Shown: piece after piece, positions 1 through 8,275 of the stretch
Layout of the letters: each line of letters begins with the position of its first letter
Numbering within the stretch: position 1 is the first letter of the stretch
Origin: Maricurvus nonylphenolicus
GTDB lineage: Bacteria > Pseudomonadota > Gammaproteobacteria > Pseudomonadales > Cellvibrionaceae
Direction of reading: 5' to 3'
Length of the DNA stretch: 64,000 nucleotides
Assembly (NCBI RefSeq): GCF_042854845.1
Contig: NZ_AP031498.1
Span: forward strand, 1,674,001 to 1,738,000
The notes under the pieces: generated by a model
What the model was told of the DNA's origin: nothing
Seen by the model: only the letters and a program-made list of their open reading frames with translations
Databases searched by the model: none
Position numbers and translations under genes: made by a program

Positions 1-492
1 TACTCAGCTGGCGTTAGCTACTCTGCTAATGGCCTGTACCTGGGTCTGGCTCGTGACGAAAACGTTGACTCCGGTTCTCAAGAAAAAGACTTCCTGGACA
101 TCACCCGTATCGTTGCCACCTACAAGTTCGACGCTCTGACTCTGGGCGCTATGATCCAGTCTGCTGAAGAAGGTGACAACTACTCTGACAATGTTACTGA
201 TGCTACTGACGATTCATACGACGAAGACAGCTACGTTGTAAGCGCTGCTTACAAAGCTGGTAAGTTCACTTGGAAGCTTCAGTACGGTGAAGGTGAGTAC
301 GAAGAAGAAAACGCAGCTGGCGCCAAAACTTCAGAATCTGAAGAAGAGTGGCTGCAACTGGGTGTTGACTACAAGCTGGGTAAGAAAACCAAAGTTTACG
401 CTTACTACTCTAACGGCGAAGAAGACGACAAGCTGGCTAACACCACTGACGAAGTTACTCGTTTCGGTCTAGGTATGGAGCACAAGTTCTAA
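1..492 (+). CDS. General porin, C-terminal part (partial)
   Basis: The reading frame is open from the window edge to the stop at 490-492, giving 163 residues of an outer-membrane beta-barrel. Alternating polar/aromatic strands are visible (YLGLARD, TYKFDALTLGAMIQ, FTWKLQYGEGEY, KVYAYYSNG) and the protein ends in the aromatic signature GLGMEHKF, the C-terminal Phe that the BAM complex recognises. This fits the Gram-negative general porin (Porin_4) family of passive diffusion channels. Codon use is strongly biased (gct, ggt, gac, ctg), as in highly expressed genes. The N-terminus and signal peptide lie outside the window. It is not closely similar to the three porins at 15-20 kb. Confidence 0.85.
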   Translation, partial: YSAGVSYSANGLYLGLARDENVDSGSQEKDFLDITRIVATYKFDALTLGAMIQSAEEGDNYSDNVTDATDDSYDEDSYVVSAAYKAGKFTWKLQYGEGEYEEENAAGAKTSESEEEWLQLGVDYKLGKKTKVYAYYSNGEEDDKLANTTDEVTRFGLGMEHKF

Positions 493-518
493 GTTAACCT
501 TAGATCAAGTGTTCAAGA

Positions 519-545
519 GGGCGCCATCTGGCGCCCTTACTTTCT
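519..545 (+). terminator. Rho-independent terminator of the porin gene
   Basis: A perfect 7-bp GC stem (GGGCGCC 519-525, GGCGCCC 530-536) with a 4-nt loop is followed by a T-rich stretch (ttactttctt), 27 bases after the porin stop. Confidence 0.75.
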
Positions 546-608
546 TAAATCTCACTTAAGGTTTTGGATGACCAAAAAGTGAGGTTGATGTTCTTTGTGG
601 AGAAGAAT

Positions 609-1133
609 ATGCACAAGTTAATTGTTTCTTTAGCTGCTTTGACTCTGGCATCTCAGGTTTGGGCTAATGACCCATGTGAGGAAGATGCAGTAGATATGGC
701 TGATAGTCTGGACTTCCACTCGTTGCATGTTGAGTGTGCCAAGGATCCAGTGATCCTGTACGACCCAAAGTCCAAATCGACCTTTCTGTCTAAAAAGAAA
801 AAAACCGTTACCACCTACGGTGAAGACAGCAATGTCGCCAAAACGGTTACCGTTGAGGGCACTACTGCCAACGGCTTAACCCAGCAAACATTATCTGTAC
901 CTGCCAGCGCAGGTGCTGAAGCAACGACCCTGGAAGATATCCAAAGCAATGCGGGCGTTGTATTTAATATCCGTGAGCCTTTCACCATTACCGGTGGTCC
1001 ACAGTCCGCACTCAACGGCCTGTATGTGCAGATGGCTCAATACTGTCCAAAAGGCTGGACCAAAAATGAAGAGTGGGTAGAACCCGCTGGTACCGGTTAC
1101 TTTTTGCACTATCAGTTTACCTGTGCAGAGTAA
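609..1133 (+). CDS. Small secreted/periplasmic protein of unknown function
   Basis: 174 residues if started at the ATG at 609. That start follows a GGAG Shine-Dalgarno (599-602) and gives a clean signal peptide (MHKLIVSLAALTLASQVWA, cleaved before NDPC). An upstream in-frame ATG at 564 would add 15 residues before the signal peptide and is less likely. The mature part has four cysteines: two near the N-terminus (DPCEED, VECAKD) and two near the C-terminus (QYCPKG, FTCAE), which fits two disulfides in an oxidising compartment. The middle is Lys/Thr/Val rich. No family was recognised. It stands alone between a porin terminator and its own strong terminator. Confidence 0.65.
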   Translation: MHKLIVSLAALTLASQVWANDPCEEDAVDMADSLDFHSLHVECAKDPVILYDPKSKSTFLSKKKKTVTTYGEDSNVAKTVTVEGTTANGLTQQTLSVPASAGAEATTLEDIQSNAGVVFNIREPFTITGGPQSALNGLYVQMAQYCPKGWTKNEEWVEPAGTGYFLHYQFTCAE

Positions 1134-1200
1134 GTTGACGATAACTGGTCCTCAAGCAGTTTAGCTCGGTTTTCTCCAAAAATTTCTGAGCGTAGTGGTA

Positions 1201-1238
1201 ACAGCCCCAGGCGATTGCGTCTGGGGCTGTTTTTTTTT
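1201..1238 (+). terminator. Strong intrinsic terminator
   Basis: A 10-bp perfect stem (acagccccag 1201-1210 / ctggggctgt 1221-1230) is followed by an uninterrupted run of nine T residues (1230-1238). It ends the small secreted-protein transcript before mlaA. Confidence 0.9.
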
Positions 1239-1292
1239 GTGGGCTGCACTAAACTAGTGATCCTAAGCTTAGGGACGACATGAGGAAGAAGA

Positions 1293-2042
1293 ATGCAAAA
1301 CATAAAAGCCAAACGTAAGGCAAGCGCCTTGGCCTTGGCTCTGGCAGCGGTATTATCCACAGGGGCTTTATCATCAGGAGCCATGGCAGAGGACGCTAAA
1401 AACCCTGATCCCTGGGAAGGCTTCAACCGCAGCGTATACACCTTTAATGACACAATGGACCGCTACTTTATGAAGCCCGTCGCACAGGGCTACCGGGCGG
1501 TTACACCAGATCCCGTCGAAGATGGCATCAGTAATGTGTTTGATAACCTGCTGGAAGTCCGCAATATCGTCAATGATATCCTGCAGTGGAAGTGGGGCCA
1601 GGCCGCCAATGATACCGGTCGTTTTTTGGTCAATAGTACTGTGGGCGTGGTTGGCTTGTTCGATGTCGCTCAGCATATCGGCCTGCCGGAAAATGACGGC
1701 GGTGAAGACTTTGGCCAGACTCTGGCGGTATGGGGCGTAGGTTCCGGCCCCTATGTAGTCATTCCGTTCCTTGGGCCTTCCACTTTACGTGATGGTTTGG
1801 GATTACCTGTCGACAGTCAGATGGATTTAATCAGTTATATCGATCATGTGCCAACTCGCAACTCCACCTGGGGTGCTGGTTTTGTCGATACCCGTGCCGG
1901 ACTGCTGGAAGCCGAAGAACTGATCAGCGGCGATCGTTACACTTTTATGCGTGATGCCTACTTGCAGCGTCGTGAATATGTGATTAACGATGGTGAGGTC
2001 GAGGACGATTTTGGCGGGGAAGGGGACTACGGAGACTATTAA
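1293..2042 (+). CDS. mlaA: MlaA/VacJ-family outer-membrane lipid asymmetry protein
   Basis: 249 residues. MlaA sits in the outer membrane with a porin and removes mislocalised phospholipid from the outer leaflet, handing it to MlaC. The family signature near the mature N-terminus (NPDPWEGFNRSVYTFND, about residues 36-53) and the central GRFLVNSTVGVVGLFD and EDFGQTLAVWGVGSGPY blocks are clear. The ATG at 1293 follows a purine-rich GAGGAAGAAG site. Unlike typical family members, the signal peptide ends in GALSSGAMA|ED with no lipobox cysteine, and no Cys occurs anywhere in the protein, so it looks like a signal-peptidase-I substrate rather than a lipoprotein. The C-terminus is Gly/Asp/Glu-rich. 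The mlaFEDCB genes are not in the window. Confidence 0.9.
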   Translation: MQNIKAKRKASALALALAAVLSTGALSSGAMAEDAKNPDPWEGFNRSVYTFNDTMDRYFMKPVAQGYRAVTPDPVEDGISNVFDNLLEVRNIVNDILQWKWGQAANDTGRFLVNSTVGVVGLFDVAQHIGLPENDGGEDFGQTLAVWGVGSGPYVVIPFLGPSTLRDGLGLPVDSQMDLISYIDHVPTRNSTWGAGFVDTRAGLLEAEELISGDRYTFMRDAYLQRREYVINDGEVEDDFGGEGDYGDY

Positions 2043-2070
2043 TTAGTCTTGGTGCTCAGAGTTTGAGATG

Positions 2071-2100
2071 GGGTCTGACCCGCAGGGTCAGACCCTATTT
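2071..2100. repeat. Dispersed GGGTCTGACCC palindrome, copy 1 (bidirectional terminator)
   Basis: A perfect 11-bp inverted repeat (2071-2081 / 2085-2095) with a 3-nt loop, flanked by tatttta. It lies between the convergent mlaA and PilZ genes. Related copies occur at 9142-9168 and 32252-32278, with a longer relative at 33475-33517. Confidence 0.8.
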
Positions 2101-2103
2101 TAT

Positions 2104-2409
2104 TTAAAGCATTTCAGTTATTTCCAGTCCAAGCGTGCACTTGTCGTTAGGGCCCCCAATTACCCTCGACACGCGCGTTTTGGCTCTCAACATTGGGCTG
2201 TGACTGTGTTCTGAGGCAATGGTTACCTCCAGCTCTGAACCGGTTGGCAGGGCTTTATCCACCTCGACCAGCATGCCGCCACCACTTAAATCACGGCAAA
2301 CACCTTCAAGGTCGATGCCTTCGGCGTGTACTTTGATTTTTGCCGGGGTGTCTATTTTCATCCGAATGAAGTTACGCTTCTCACTAAAGTCATGACGTGC
2401 AAGGCTCAT
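2104..2409 (-). CDS. PilZ-domain protein
   Basis: 101 residues made almost entirely of one PilZ domain, the c-di-GMP binding module. The N-terminal RxxxR-type motif is present (KRNFIRMKI, about residues 11-19), followed by the DLSGGG version of the D/NxSxxG motif at about residues 41-46. Both are needed for c-di-GMP binding, so it is probably a functional receptor rather than a degenerate PilZ. There is no output domain, so it presumably acts by protein-protein contact. It is transcribed alone, converging on mlaA and diverging from the response-regulator phosphatase gene at 2698. Confidence 0.85.
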   Translation of the reverse strand: MSLARHDFSEKRNFIRMKIDTPAKIKVHAEGIDLEGVCRDLSGGGMLVEVDKALPTGSELEVTIASEHSHSPMLRAKTRVSRVIGGPNDKCTLGLEITEML

Positions 2410-2697
2410 TGTGCGCTCCCGTTGTAATCATTGTAAGAGGGTGCCGTATAACTCTTTTCTCGGTCGGCAAACGAACATAGTGCTCGCTTACTAATCAACC
2501 ATAGCGGAAAAAAAGTGGTTTTGGTAGCTTGCGCGTATATGGAGATGGGAGTAGGGTTAAGGTTTCTTAAGTGTCGCGCAACTCAACTACTATAACGATT
2601 AAAAACACGCCTTTTGCTGTCTCTTTCATATATGCAAATGACTGGGCAAATAGAGCGAATTTGAGTGTATCTTACCGTCACATAGACAGGGGCCTGG

Positions 2698-3894
2698 ATG
2701 TCGGAAGGAAGTCGGAAACTGCTCATCATTGATGATGACACAATCGTCCGTCAGAGTGTTGTAGCCTATCTCGAAGACAGTGGTTTTAGCGTTATGGATG
2801 CCGCCGACGGTGTTCTGGGGCTCTACCTGTTTCGCGAAACCATTCCCGATCTTGTTATTACCGACCTGCGCATGCCGGGTATGGACGGCCTGCAGGTGCT
2901 CGATCAAGTGCATACGATCTCCCCTGAAACCCCGGTTATTGTGGTATCTGGTGCCGGTGTGATGGGGGATGTGGTTGAGGCCCTGCGATTAGGCGCGGCA
3001 GACTACCTGATCAAACCCCTGGCGGATATGGAAGTCCTGGTGCATGCGGTGCGTAAAAGCCTGGAGCGCCTCGATCTGCTGGCGGAAAACCGTCGCTACC
3101 GGGAAGAGATGGAAACCGCCAACCGCGAGCTGCGCGACCATCTGCGAACCCTGGAGAAGGATCAGGAAGCTGGGCGCCATGTGCAGCAGCGCCTGTTGCC
3201 TCCATCTCCTATTGATAAGCACGGCTACCATATTGAGCACCGGGTGATTCCCTCGCTCTATCTAAGTGGCGATGCCATTGATCTGGCTTATGTAAAGGAC
3301 CGCTATATCCCCTTCCACCTGACCGATGTCTCCGGTCATGGGGCCTCATCGGCTTTTGTTACCGTATGGCTCAAGCATCTGGCTACTGATGCGGTAATGC
3401 ATGGGGATATGTATATCACCGAAGAGAGTGCCAATAAGAGCCCCAATGTCTTCCTGGATATGATTAATACCCAGCTCAATGAGTCACGTTTGGGCAACCA
3501 TATGACCTGTTTTACGGGCACAATCGATACAGAAACTCACAAGCTGCGCTATTCTGTAGGAGGGCACCTGCCAATGCCGATGATGATTGTCGATGGCAGG
3601 GCGGAGTACCTGGAGGGGCGTGGCAAGCCGCTGGGCATCTTTCGAGATGTAAGTTGGGAAATATATGAGGTAGACTTCCCCCCCGGAGCGACCCTGGTGA
3701 GCTTCTCAGACGGTATTCTGGAGGTCTTGCCGCCCAGGGATCTACTGGAGAAAGAGGCCTACTTGCTGGATGTGTTGTCAGGCACAGATGGCAGTGTGGC
3801 GGCCATTTCCGAGATGCTGAGCCTGGATCAGATCGAGGAGGCACCGGACGATATTGCGGTGCTAGCCATTACTCGCCCCATAAGCGGTGAGTAA
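2698..3894 (+). CDS. Response regulator with PP2C (RsbU/SpoIIE-type) phosphatase output, RssB-like
   Basis: 398 residues. Residues 1-125 form a receiver domain: the acid pocket is DDD12-14, the phospho-acceptor is D56 (VITDLRMPG), with S84 and K106 (YLIKPLAD). A short coiled coil (about 130-165) leads to a PP2C-like phosphatase from about 170. The metal-binding acids expected for an active enzyme are seen: SGD, DVSGHG, SFSDG and the terminal PDDIAVL. There is no HATPase kinase domain. The following STAS gene is the likely substrate, as in the Pseudomonas RssB/RssC pair: the phosphatase dephosphorylates the anti-sigma antagonist when the receiver domain is phosphorylated. No partner histidine kinase or RsbW-like kinase is encoded nearby. 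Confidence 0.88.
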   Translation: MSEGSRKLLIIDDDTIVRQSVVAYLEDSGFSVMDAADGVLGLYLFRETIPDLVITDLRMPGMDGLQVLDQVHTISPETPVIVVSGAGVMGDVVEALRLGAADYLIKPLADMEVLVHAVRKSLERLDLLAENRRYREEMETANRELRDHLRTLEKDQEAGRHVQQRLLPPSPIDKHGYHIEHRVIPSLYLSGDAIDLAYVKDRYIPFHLTDVSGHGASSAFVTVWLKHLATDAVMHGDMYITEESANKSPNVFLDMINTQLNESRLGNHMTCFTGTIDTETHKLRYSVGGHLPMPMMIVDGRAEYLEGRGKPLGIFRDVSWEIYEVDFPPGATLVSFSDGILEVLPPRDLLEKEAYLLDVLSGTDGSVAAISEMLSLDQIEEAPDDIAVLAITRPISGE

Positions 3895-3994
3895 ACGATT
3901 AACTTTGGAGGTCAAAGATCACTAGGTGGGCAGCTTGAACGCTAAGTTACCTAAACGATCGAGATTGTAATGCTAGAGGTTAAAGGGGGCTGAT

Positions 3995-4498
3995 ATGCAA
4001 CCAGGTCAGATTTTGGTTGCGGATCACGACGGCGTATACGTCATCAAGATGGAAGGTGACGTACGGTTAACGCTGTGTGTATCGTTTGATCAGTTTATAG
4101 ATACCATGTTTAGCCGCGATGATTTTCGCGCGATCATGTTTGATTTAACCGCTGCCGAGGCGGTTGATAGTACTACCCTGGGTTTAATGGCCAAGATTGC
4201 TATTCTGGCCATGGAGCGCAAACAATTACGCCCTATGATCCTGTCGGAAAGCGCGGGCATCAATCGTACCCTCGACTGTATGGGCTTTGCCGAAATCTTC
4301 GATATTGTCAGTACCGAAACCTTGCCCGACTATGTCAATAAAGCAGCGCAACATCAGGCGTCTGTACTGGATTGTCCGGTGGCGGATGAGGCTCAGGCCA
4401 AGCAGCGAGTTATCGAAGCCCACCGTATTTTGATGGACCTTAACGATAAAAATCGCGAGACCTTCCAGGACTTGGTCAAAACCCTGGAAAATGACTGA
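3995..4498 (+). CDS. STAS-domain anti-sigma factor antagonist (RssC/SpoIIAA-like)
   Basis: 167 residues. Residues 1-105 form a STAS domain; the conserved phosphorylatable serine is in AVDSTTLGLMAK (S59). A helical C-terminal extension (about 115-167) goes beyond the usual 100-110 residue antagonist. In partner switching the unphosphorylated STAS protein binds an anti-sigma kinase and frees a sigma factor or other target. The gene follows the PP2C regulator by 100 bp on the same strand, so the two probably form a signalling pair. The start has only a modest ribosome site (AGGTTAAAGGGGG upstream). The target anti-sigma factor is not in the window. Confidence 0.85.
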   Translation: MQPGQILVADHDGVYVIKMEGDVRLTLCVSFDQFIDTMFSRDDFRAIMFDLTAAEAVDSTTLGLMAKIAILAMERKQLRPMILSESAGINRTLDCMGFAEIFDIVSTETLPDYVNKAAQHQASVLDCPVADEAQAKQRVIEAHRILMDLNDKNRETFQDLVKTLEND

Positions 4499-4517
4499 TT
4501 AACCCCTTTCTATATTT

Positions 4518-4961
4518 TTAAACGCTTGTCTTCTTGGCGCGAATAAACTCACTGTGTGAAACGTAAATCAGCTCGCTGATCTTGCGGATCATATACTCCT
4601 CATACTTATCAATATGCCCATCGGCGCGAGCCACTTTCCACATACCTTGCAACAACTCAAACTTTTCGGTGGGGGTGCAGTAGTCGTTTACCAGGCGAGT
4701 AAATTGGTAGAGCGACAGGGATTCTTTACTTTCTATTCGAGCCAGTTCGGCCAACTCATTTAAATCCCGGTCATTGATACTGAATTGCTGTTGCAGGTGT
4801 TGTTTCAGTGCTTCAAATTCACTGGCGTCGAAGTGTTCATCAATGGCGGCAACCTCAACCATTAATGCCGCGCAGGCCAGATGTTTTTGGTAGTCGGTTA
4901 AATGGTTTTCTTCGTCGTGAGCCAGGTGATCTTCAAAAAAACGTTTTATGGCATCCAGCAT
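4518..4961 (-). CDS. TerB-family protein
   Basis: 147 residues, all helical, with the TerB/DjlA-like pattern: acidic motifs at the ends of helices (MVEVAAIDEHFDASEFEAL near residue 33 and MWKVARADGHIDKYEEYMI near residue 106) arranged as an internal duplication that binds metal in known members. TerB-like proteins act in envelope stress and tellurite response, often as adaptors. It is the downstream gene of the minus-strand set led by the 104-residue gene and dusA, 22 bp after the dusA stop. It converges on the STAS gene with only 19 bp between stops. Confidence 0.8.
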   Translation of the reverse strand: MLDAIKRFFEDHLAHDEENHLTDYQKHLACAALMVEVAAIDEHFDASEFEALKQHLQQQFSINDRDLNELAELARIESKESLSLYQFTRLVNDYCTPTEKFELLQGMWKVARADGHIDKYEEYMIRKISELIYVSHSEFIRAKKTSV

Positions 4962-4983
4962 ATTTTCTCCTGATGTCCTGCAA

Positions 4984-5988
4984 TTATCCGTTTAACGCCT
5001 GTTTGCGTTCACGGTAGGTAATTGCTTCCAGTGCTTTTTCTACGACCTCAATACCGGCGCCAGGTTTCGTGGCATTTTCACTGATATGACGGCGAAACAG
5101 TCTCGCACCAGGCATACCCTGAAACAGACCCAGCATATGACGGGTCATATGGTTTAGGCGCGTGCCATTGCTCAGCTCTTTTTCAATATAGGCCATATAG
5201 GCTTCAGCCACTTGCATGCGCGAAGGAATATCATGCTCATCGCCATAAAGCCTTTGATCTACTTCGGCCAGCAGATAGGGATTCGAATAAGCCTCACGTC
5301 CCATCATAACACCGTCGACATGTTGCAGATGTTGTTGGCATTCATCCAGTGTTGTGATGCCGCCATTGATCAGAATCTCCAAGTCGGGGAAATCCTGTTT
5401 TAAGTGGTAAACCATCTCATATTTCAGCGGCGGTTTTTCCCGATTCTCTTTCGGGCTCAATCCCTGCAGCCAGGCCTTACGGGCGTGAACAATAAAGGTA
5501 TTGCAGCCTGTTTCAGCAATGGTGCTGACGAATTTGACCAGGCCCGGGTAGTCTTCCATATCGTCAATACCGATACGGTTTTTAACGGTGACTGGAATCT
5601 CAACGGCGTCCTGCATGGCCTTAATACAATCGGCGACTAAATTGGGGTGGGCCATCAAAATGGCACCAATCATATTGTTCTGCACCCGATCGCTGGGGCA
5701 GCCACAGTTTAGGTTAACTTCATCATAGCCCCATTCCTGCGCCAGCTTGGCGCATTCAGCCAGCTCACTGGGATTGCTACCGCCCAGCTGCAGAGCTACC
5801 GGGTGTTCGCTGGGATCGAAATCCAGAAAGCGTTCGCGGAACCCATGCAGAACGGCGCCAGTGGTTACCATCTCGGAATAGAGTACAGAGTGGTGGGATA
5901 TCAGGCGCCAGAGCATCCGGCAGTGTTTATCCGACCATTCCATCATGGGGGCGACGGTAAAGCGGCGATTGAGAGGGGCCCTGCTCAC
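4984..5988 (-). CDS. dusA: tRNA-dihydrouridine(20/20a) synthase DusA
   Basis: 334 residues, normal for DusA. The flavoenzyme reduces U20/U20a in the tRNA D-loop using NADPH. The TIM barrel opens with RRFTVAPMMEWSDKHCR; the catalytic cysteine is C97 in NLNCGCPSDRVQ. FMN-phosphate motifs (FIVHARKAWLQG, ILINGGITT, GVMMGREAYSNP) follow in order. The HARKAWLQGLSPKENR stretch is typical of the A subfamily rather than DusB/DusC. Its start codon overlaps the stop codon of the upstream 104-residue gene by one base, indicating coupled translation. Confidence 0.95.
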   Translation of the reverse strand: MSRAPLNRRFTVAPMMEWSDKHCRMLWRLISHHSVLYSEMVTTGAVLHGFRERFLDFDPSEHPVALQLGGSNPSELAECAKLAQEWGYDEVNLNCGCPSDRVQNNMIGAILMAHPNLVADCIKAMQDAVEIPVTVKNRIGIDDMEDYPGLVKFVSTIAETGCNTFIVHARKAWLQGLSPKENREKPPLKYEMVYHLKQDFPDLEILINGGITTLDECQQHLQHVDGVMMGREAYSNPYLLAEVDQRLYGDEHDIPSRMQVAEAYMAYIEKELSNGTRLNHMTRHMLGLFQGMPGARLFRRHISENATKPGAGIEVVEKALEAITYRERKQALNG

Positions 5989-6302
5989 TAGTGTTGAACC
6001 CCTTGGTCATCGTTCTGGGCAGAGAAGGCATCAATCTCACTGTCTTCCATAAAACCCAGGCAAGAGCCGCCAACAGCCCACAGTAGCTCCCGTGGGATCA
6101 CCGGGGTCAGGTGGGGGTAGAAGGTAATCATGCGGATCAGCAGGTCTTCGGCTAGAAAAATGTATTCCTTGCCCTCTGCCAGTGCTGACAGGGTGCTGTC
6201 GAACAGTTCAATAATGGTCTGGCCGCTTTCGTCATCAGGGATGGCGGGTTTTACGGCTTTTAACAGGGCATTGAGTTGATCTTGTAACTCGGTACGGGTC
6301 AT
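5988..6302 (-). CDS. Conserved hypothetical protein (PA2817-like)
   Basis: 104 residues, soluble, helical and acidic. The central part (YIFLAEDLLIRMITFYPHLTP followed by VIPRELLWAVGGSCLGFM) resembles a small uncharacterised family in Pseudomonas and relatives that I recall as PA2817-like; this is from memory and not aligned. It is the first gene of a probable three-gene minus-strand unit (this gene, dusA, terB) and is translationally coupled to dusA. No catalytic motif is visible and no function can be assigned. Confidence 0.6.
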   Translation of the reverse strand: MTRTELQDQLNALLKAVKPAIPDDESGQTIIELFDSTLSALAEGKEYIFLAEDLLIRMITFYPHLTPVIPRELLWAVGGSCLGFMEDSEIDAFSAQNDDQGVQH

Positions 6303-6481
6303 AGCGTTAGCTGTATCGTCTTTTATTAAGGGTAAACAGAGGGCTATTTTACTCTATTTTGACAAGAGTATTTGACGAATTATCGCGGCCTTGGCATTGC
6401 AATCTGCTCGCTGGCGGGGTCAAATATCCGCCCTTAGTATGACCAGTAGTACCTCCAGCCACCAAACTAAGCAGCAAAGTC

Positions 6482-7420
6482 ATGACAGCAGCATTATCTA
6501 TTCGCAACCTTCAGAAGACCTATAGCAACGGTTTTACGGCGCTAAAGGGCATCGATCTCGAAGTTCAGCCTGGAGATTTCTTCGCCCTGCTGGGCCCAAA
6601 TGGGGCTGGTAAGTCCACCACCATTGGCATTATTTCCTCGCTGGTGAATAAGAGTGAGGGTGATGTCCGTATTTTTGGTAAGGATATTGTCAAAGAATCT
6701 AGCCAGGCCAAGCAGCTATTGGGTGTGGTGCCGCAGGAATTTAACTTTAATCAGTTTGAGAAGGTGCTGGATATTGTTGTTAATCAGGCCGGGTTTTACG
6801 GCTTGTCGAAGGCCAGAGCGCAAACTAAGGCTGAGGAATACCTGCGTAAGCTGGAGCTGTGGGATAAGCGCGATACCCAGGCTCGTTTGCTGTCTGGTGG
6901 TATGAAGCGTCGGTTGATGATTGCCAGAGCGTTAATCCATGAGCCAGAGCTGCTGATTCTCGATGAGCCAACAGCGGGCGTTGATATTGAATTGCGCCGT
7001 TCCATGTGGGCATTTCTGCAAGAGATTAATGCCGCGGGTACCACGATTATTTTGACGACTCATTACCTCGAAGAAGCTGAGAGTCTGTGCCGCAATATTG
7101 CCATCATCGATCACGGTACCATTGTCACCCATACCAGTATTAAAGAGCTGCTAAAGCAGTTAAATCAGGAAACTTTTGTGTTGGATACCCGTGAAGTACT
7201 AACTGAGTGTCCGCAGGTAGAAGGTTACGATTTATCCCTGATGGATGAGCACTGCATCGAGGCGATGGTGGAAAAGGGGCAATCGCTGAATGAATTGTTT
7301 GCCGCCTTAAGTGAGCGGAATATCCATGTAGTGAGTATGCGTAATAAAGCCAATCGTTTGGAAGAATTGTTTGTGTCGCTGATCAATGAGTCGGCGGCCA
7401 AGAAGGAGGGCAGGGTATGA
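6482..7420 (+). CDS. ABC-2 type exporter, ATP-binding protein (YadG-like)
   Basis: 312 residues. Walker A is GPNGAGKST (38-46), the Q-loop is VPQEFNFN, the signature is LLSGGMKRRL near residue 138, Walker B is LLILDEPTAGVD near 160, and the switch His is in TTHYLEEAE. A C-terminal regulatory extension of about 90 residues is typical of the DrrA/YadG group. With the permease that overlaps its end by 4 bp it forms a two-component exporter at the inner membrane. The substrate is unknown in this family; drug, lipid or polysaccharide exporters are all related. Confidence 0.9.
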   Translation: MTAALSIRNLQKTYSNGFTALKGIDLEVQPGDFFALLGPNGAGKSTTIGIISSLVNKSEGDVRIFGKDIVKESSQAKQLLGVVPQEFNFNQFEKVLDIVVNQAGFYGLSKARAQTKAEEYLRKLELWDKRDTQARLLSGGMKRRLMIARALIHEPELLILDEPTAGVDIELRRSMWAFLQEINAAGTTIILTTHYLEEAESLCRNIAIIDHGTIVTHTSIKELLKQLNQETFVLDTREVLTECPQVEGYDLSLMDEHCIEAMVEKGQSLNELFAALSERNIHVVSMRNKANRLEELFVSLINESAAKKEGRV

Positions 7421-8190
7421 ATGCTCAACAGCAATGGGTTGCGCTAAACACAATTTTGCGTAAAGAAATTACCCGCTTTACCCGTATTTGGATGCAGACC
7501 CTGTTGCCCCCTGCAATTACCATGGCGCTGTATTTTGTGATTTTTGGCACCCTGATTGGTTCTCGCATTGGGCAAATGGACGGTTTTGATTATATGTCCT
7601 TTGTGGTGCCGGGCTTGATTATGATGTCGGTGATCAGTAATTCCTACTCCAATGTGGTGTCGTCTTTTTATAGCACTAAATTTCAGCGCAGTGTTGAAGA
7701 GTTGTTGGTTTCGCCGACGCCTAACTATGTGATTTTGATGGGGTATGTGTTGGGTGGCGTTGCACGCGGCCTGGCGGTAGGTTTTATTGTGACGCTCTTG
7801 TCGCTGTTCTTTACGGAATTGAAAATCCACAGTCTGGGGGTGACCGTTGCCATTGTATTTATGACCTCGGTACTTTTCTCTCTGGCGGGTTTTATCAATG
7901 CGGTATATGCCAATTCCTTTGATGATATTTCTATTATCCCGACGTTTGTTCTAACCCCGCTGACCTATCTGGGCGGTGTGTTTTATTCCATTAGCCTGCT
8001 GCCGGAGTTTTGGCAGGGTGTGTCACAGCTGAACCCTATACTGTATATGGTGAATGCCTTCCGTTACGGTTTCCTGGGGATTTCGGATATCAATATTGCC
8101 GGGGCGTTTATCGGGGTGAGTATTTTTATTGTGATCCTGTTCGCTTATAGCTTACACCTGCTGAGTACAGGTAAACGTCTGCGAGCGTAA
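7417..8190 (+). CDS. ABC-2 type exporter, permease (YadH-like)
   Basis: 257 residues with about six membrane segments (for example LLPPAITMALYFVIFGTLIG, YMSFVVPGLIMMSVISNSY, GVTVAIVFMTSVLFSLAGF, FIGVSIFIVILFAYSLHLL). The ABC-2 signature region (FVLTPLTYLGGVFYSIS near residue 185, then NPILYMVNAFRYGFLG) is intact. The start overlaps the end of the ATPase gene (ATGA), so the pair is translationally coupled. It matches the E. coli YadH and Pseudomonas PA2811-type permeases as I remember them. Confidence 0.9.
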   Translation: MNAQQQWVALNTILRKEITRFTRIWMQTLLPPAITMALYFVIFGTLIGSRIGQMDGFDYMSFVVPGLIMMSVISNSYSNVVSSFYSTKFQRSVEELLVSPTPNYVILMGYVLGGVARGLAVGFIVTLLSLFFTELKIHSLGVTVAIVFMTSVLFSLAGFINAVYANSFDDISIIPTFVLTPLTYLGGVFYSISLLPEFWQGVSQLNPILYMVNAFRYGFLGISDINIAGAFIGVSIFIVILFAYSLHLLSTGKRLRA

Positions 8191-8275
8191 AGGTACCATT
8201 GGTCGGATTTTAATAGCTCTGCCCGTGAAAAGTTGATTTGCTAGGTGAATATCGGCTTTCGAGGGCGGCAGCGCA

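Noticed and set aside
1112..1453. Minus-strand open frame of 113 codons over the terminator and mlaA start
   Set aside because: It crosses a strong intrinsic terminator and the mlaA signal peptide, has no ribosome site and lacks protein-like composition; it is a shadow frame.
8191..8275. preQ1 riboswitch upstream of queF
   Set aside because: The 85-bp gap shows no H-type pseudoknot pattern or A-rich tail overlapping the ribosome site.
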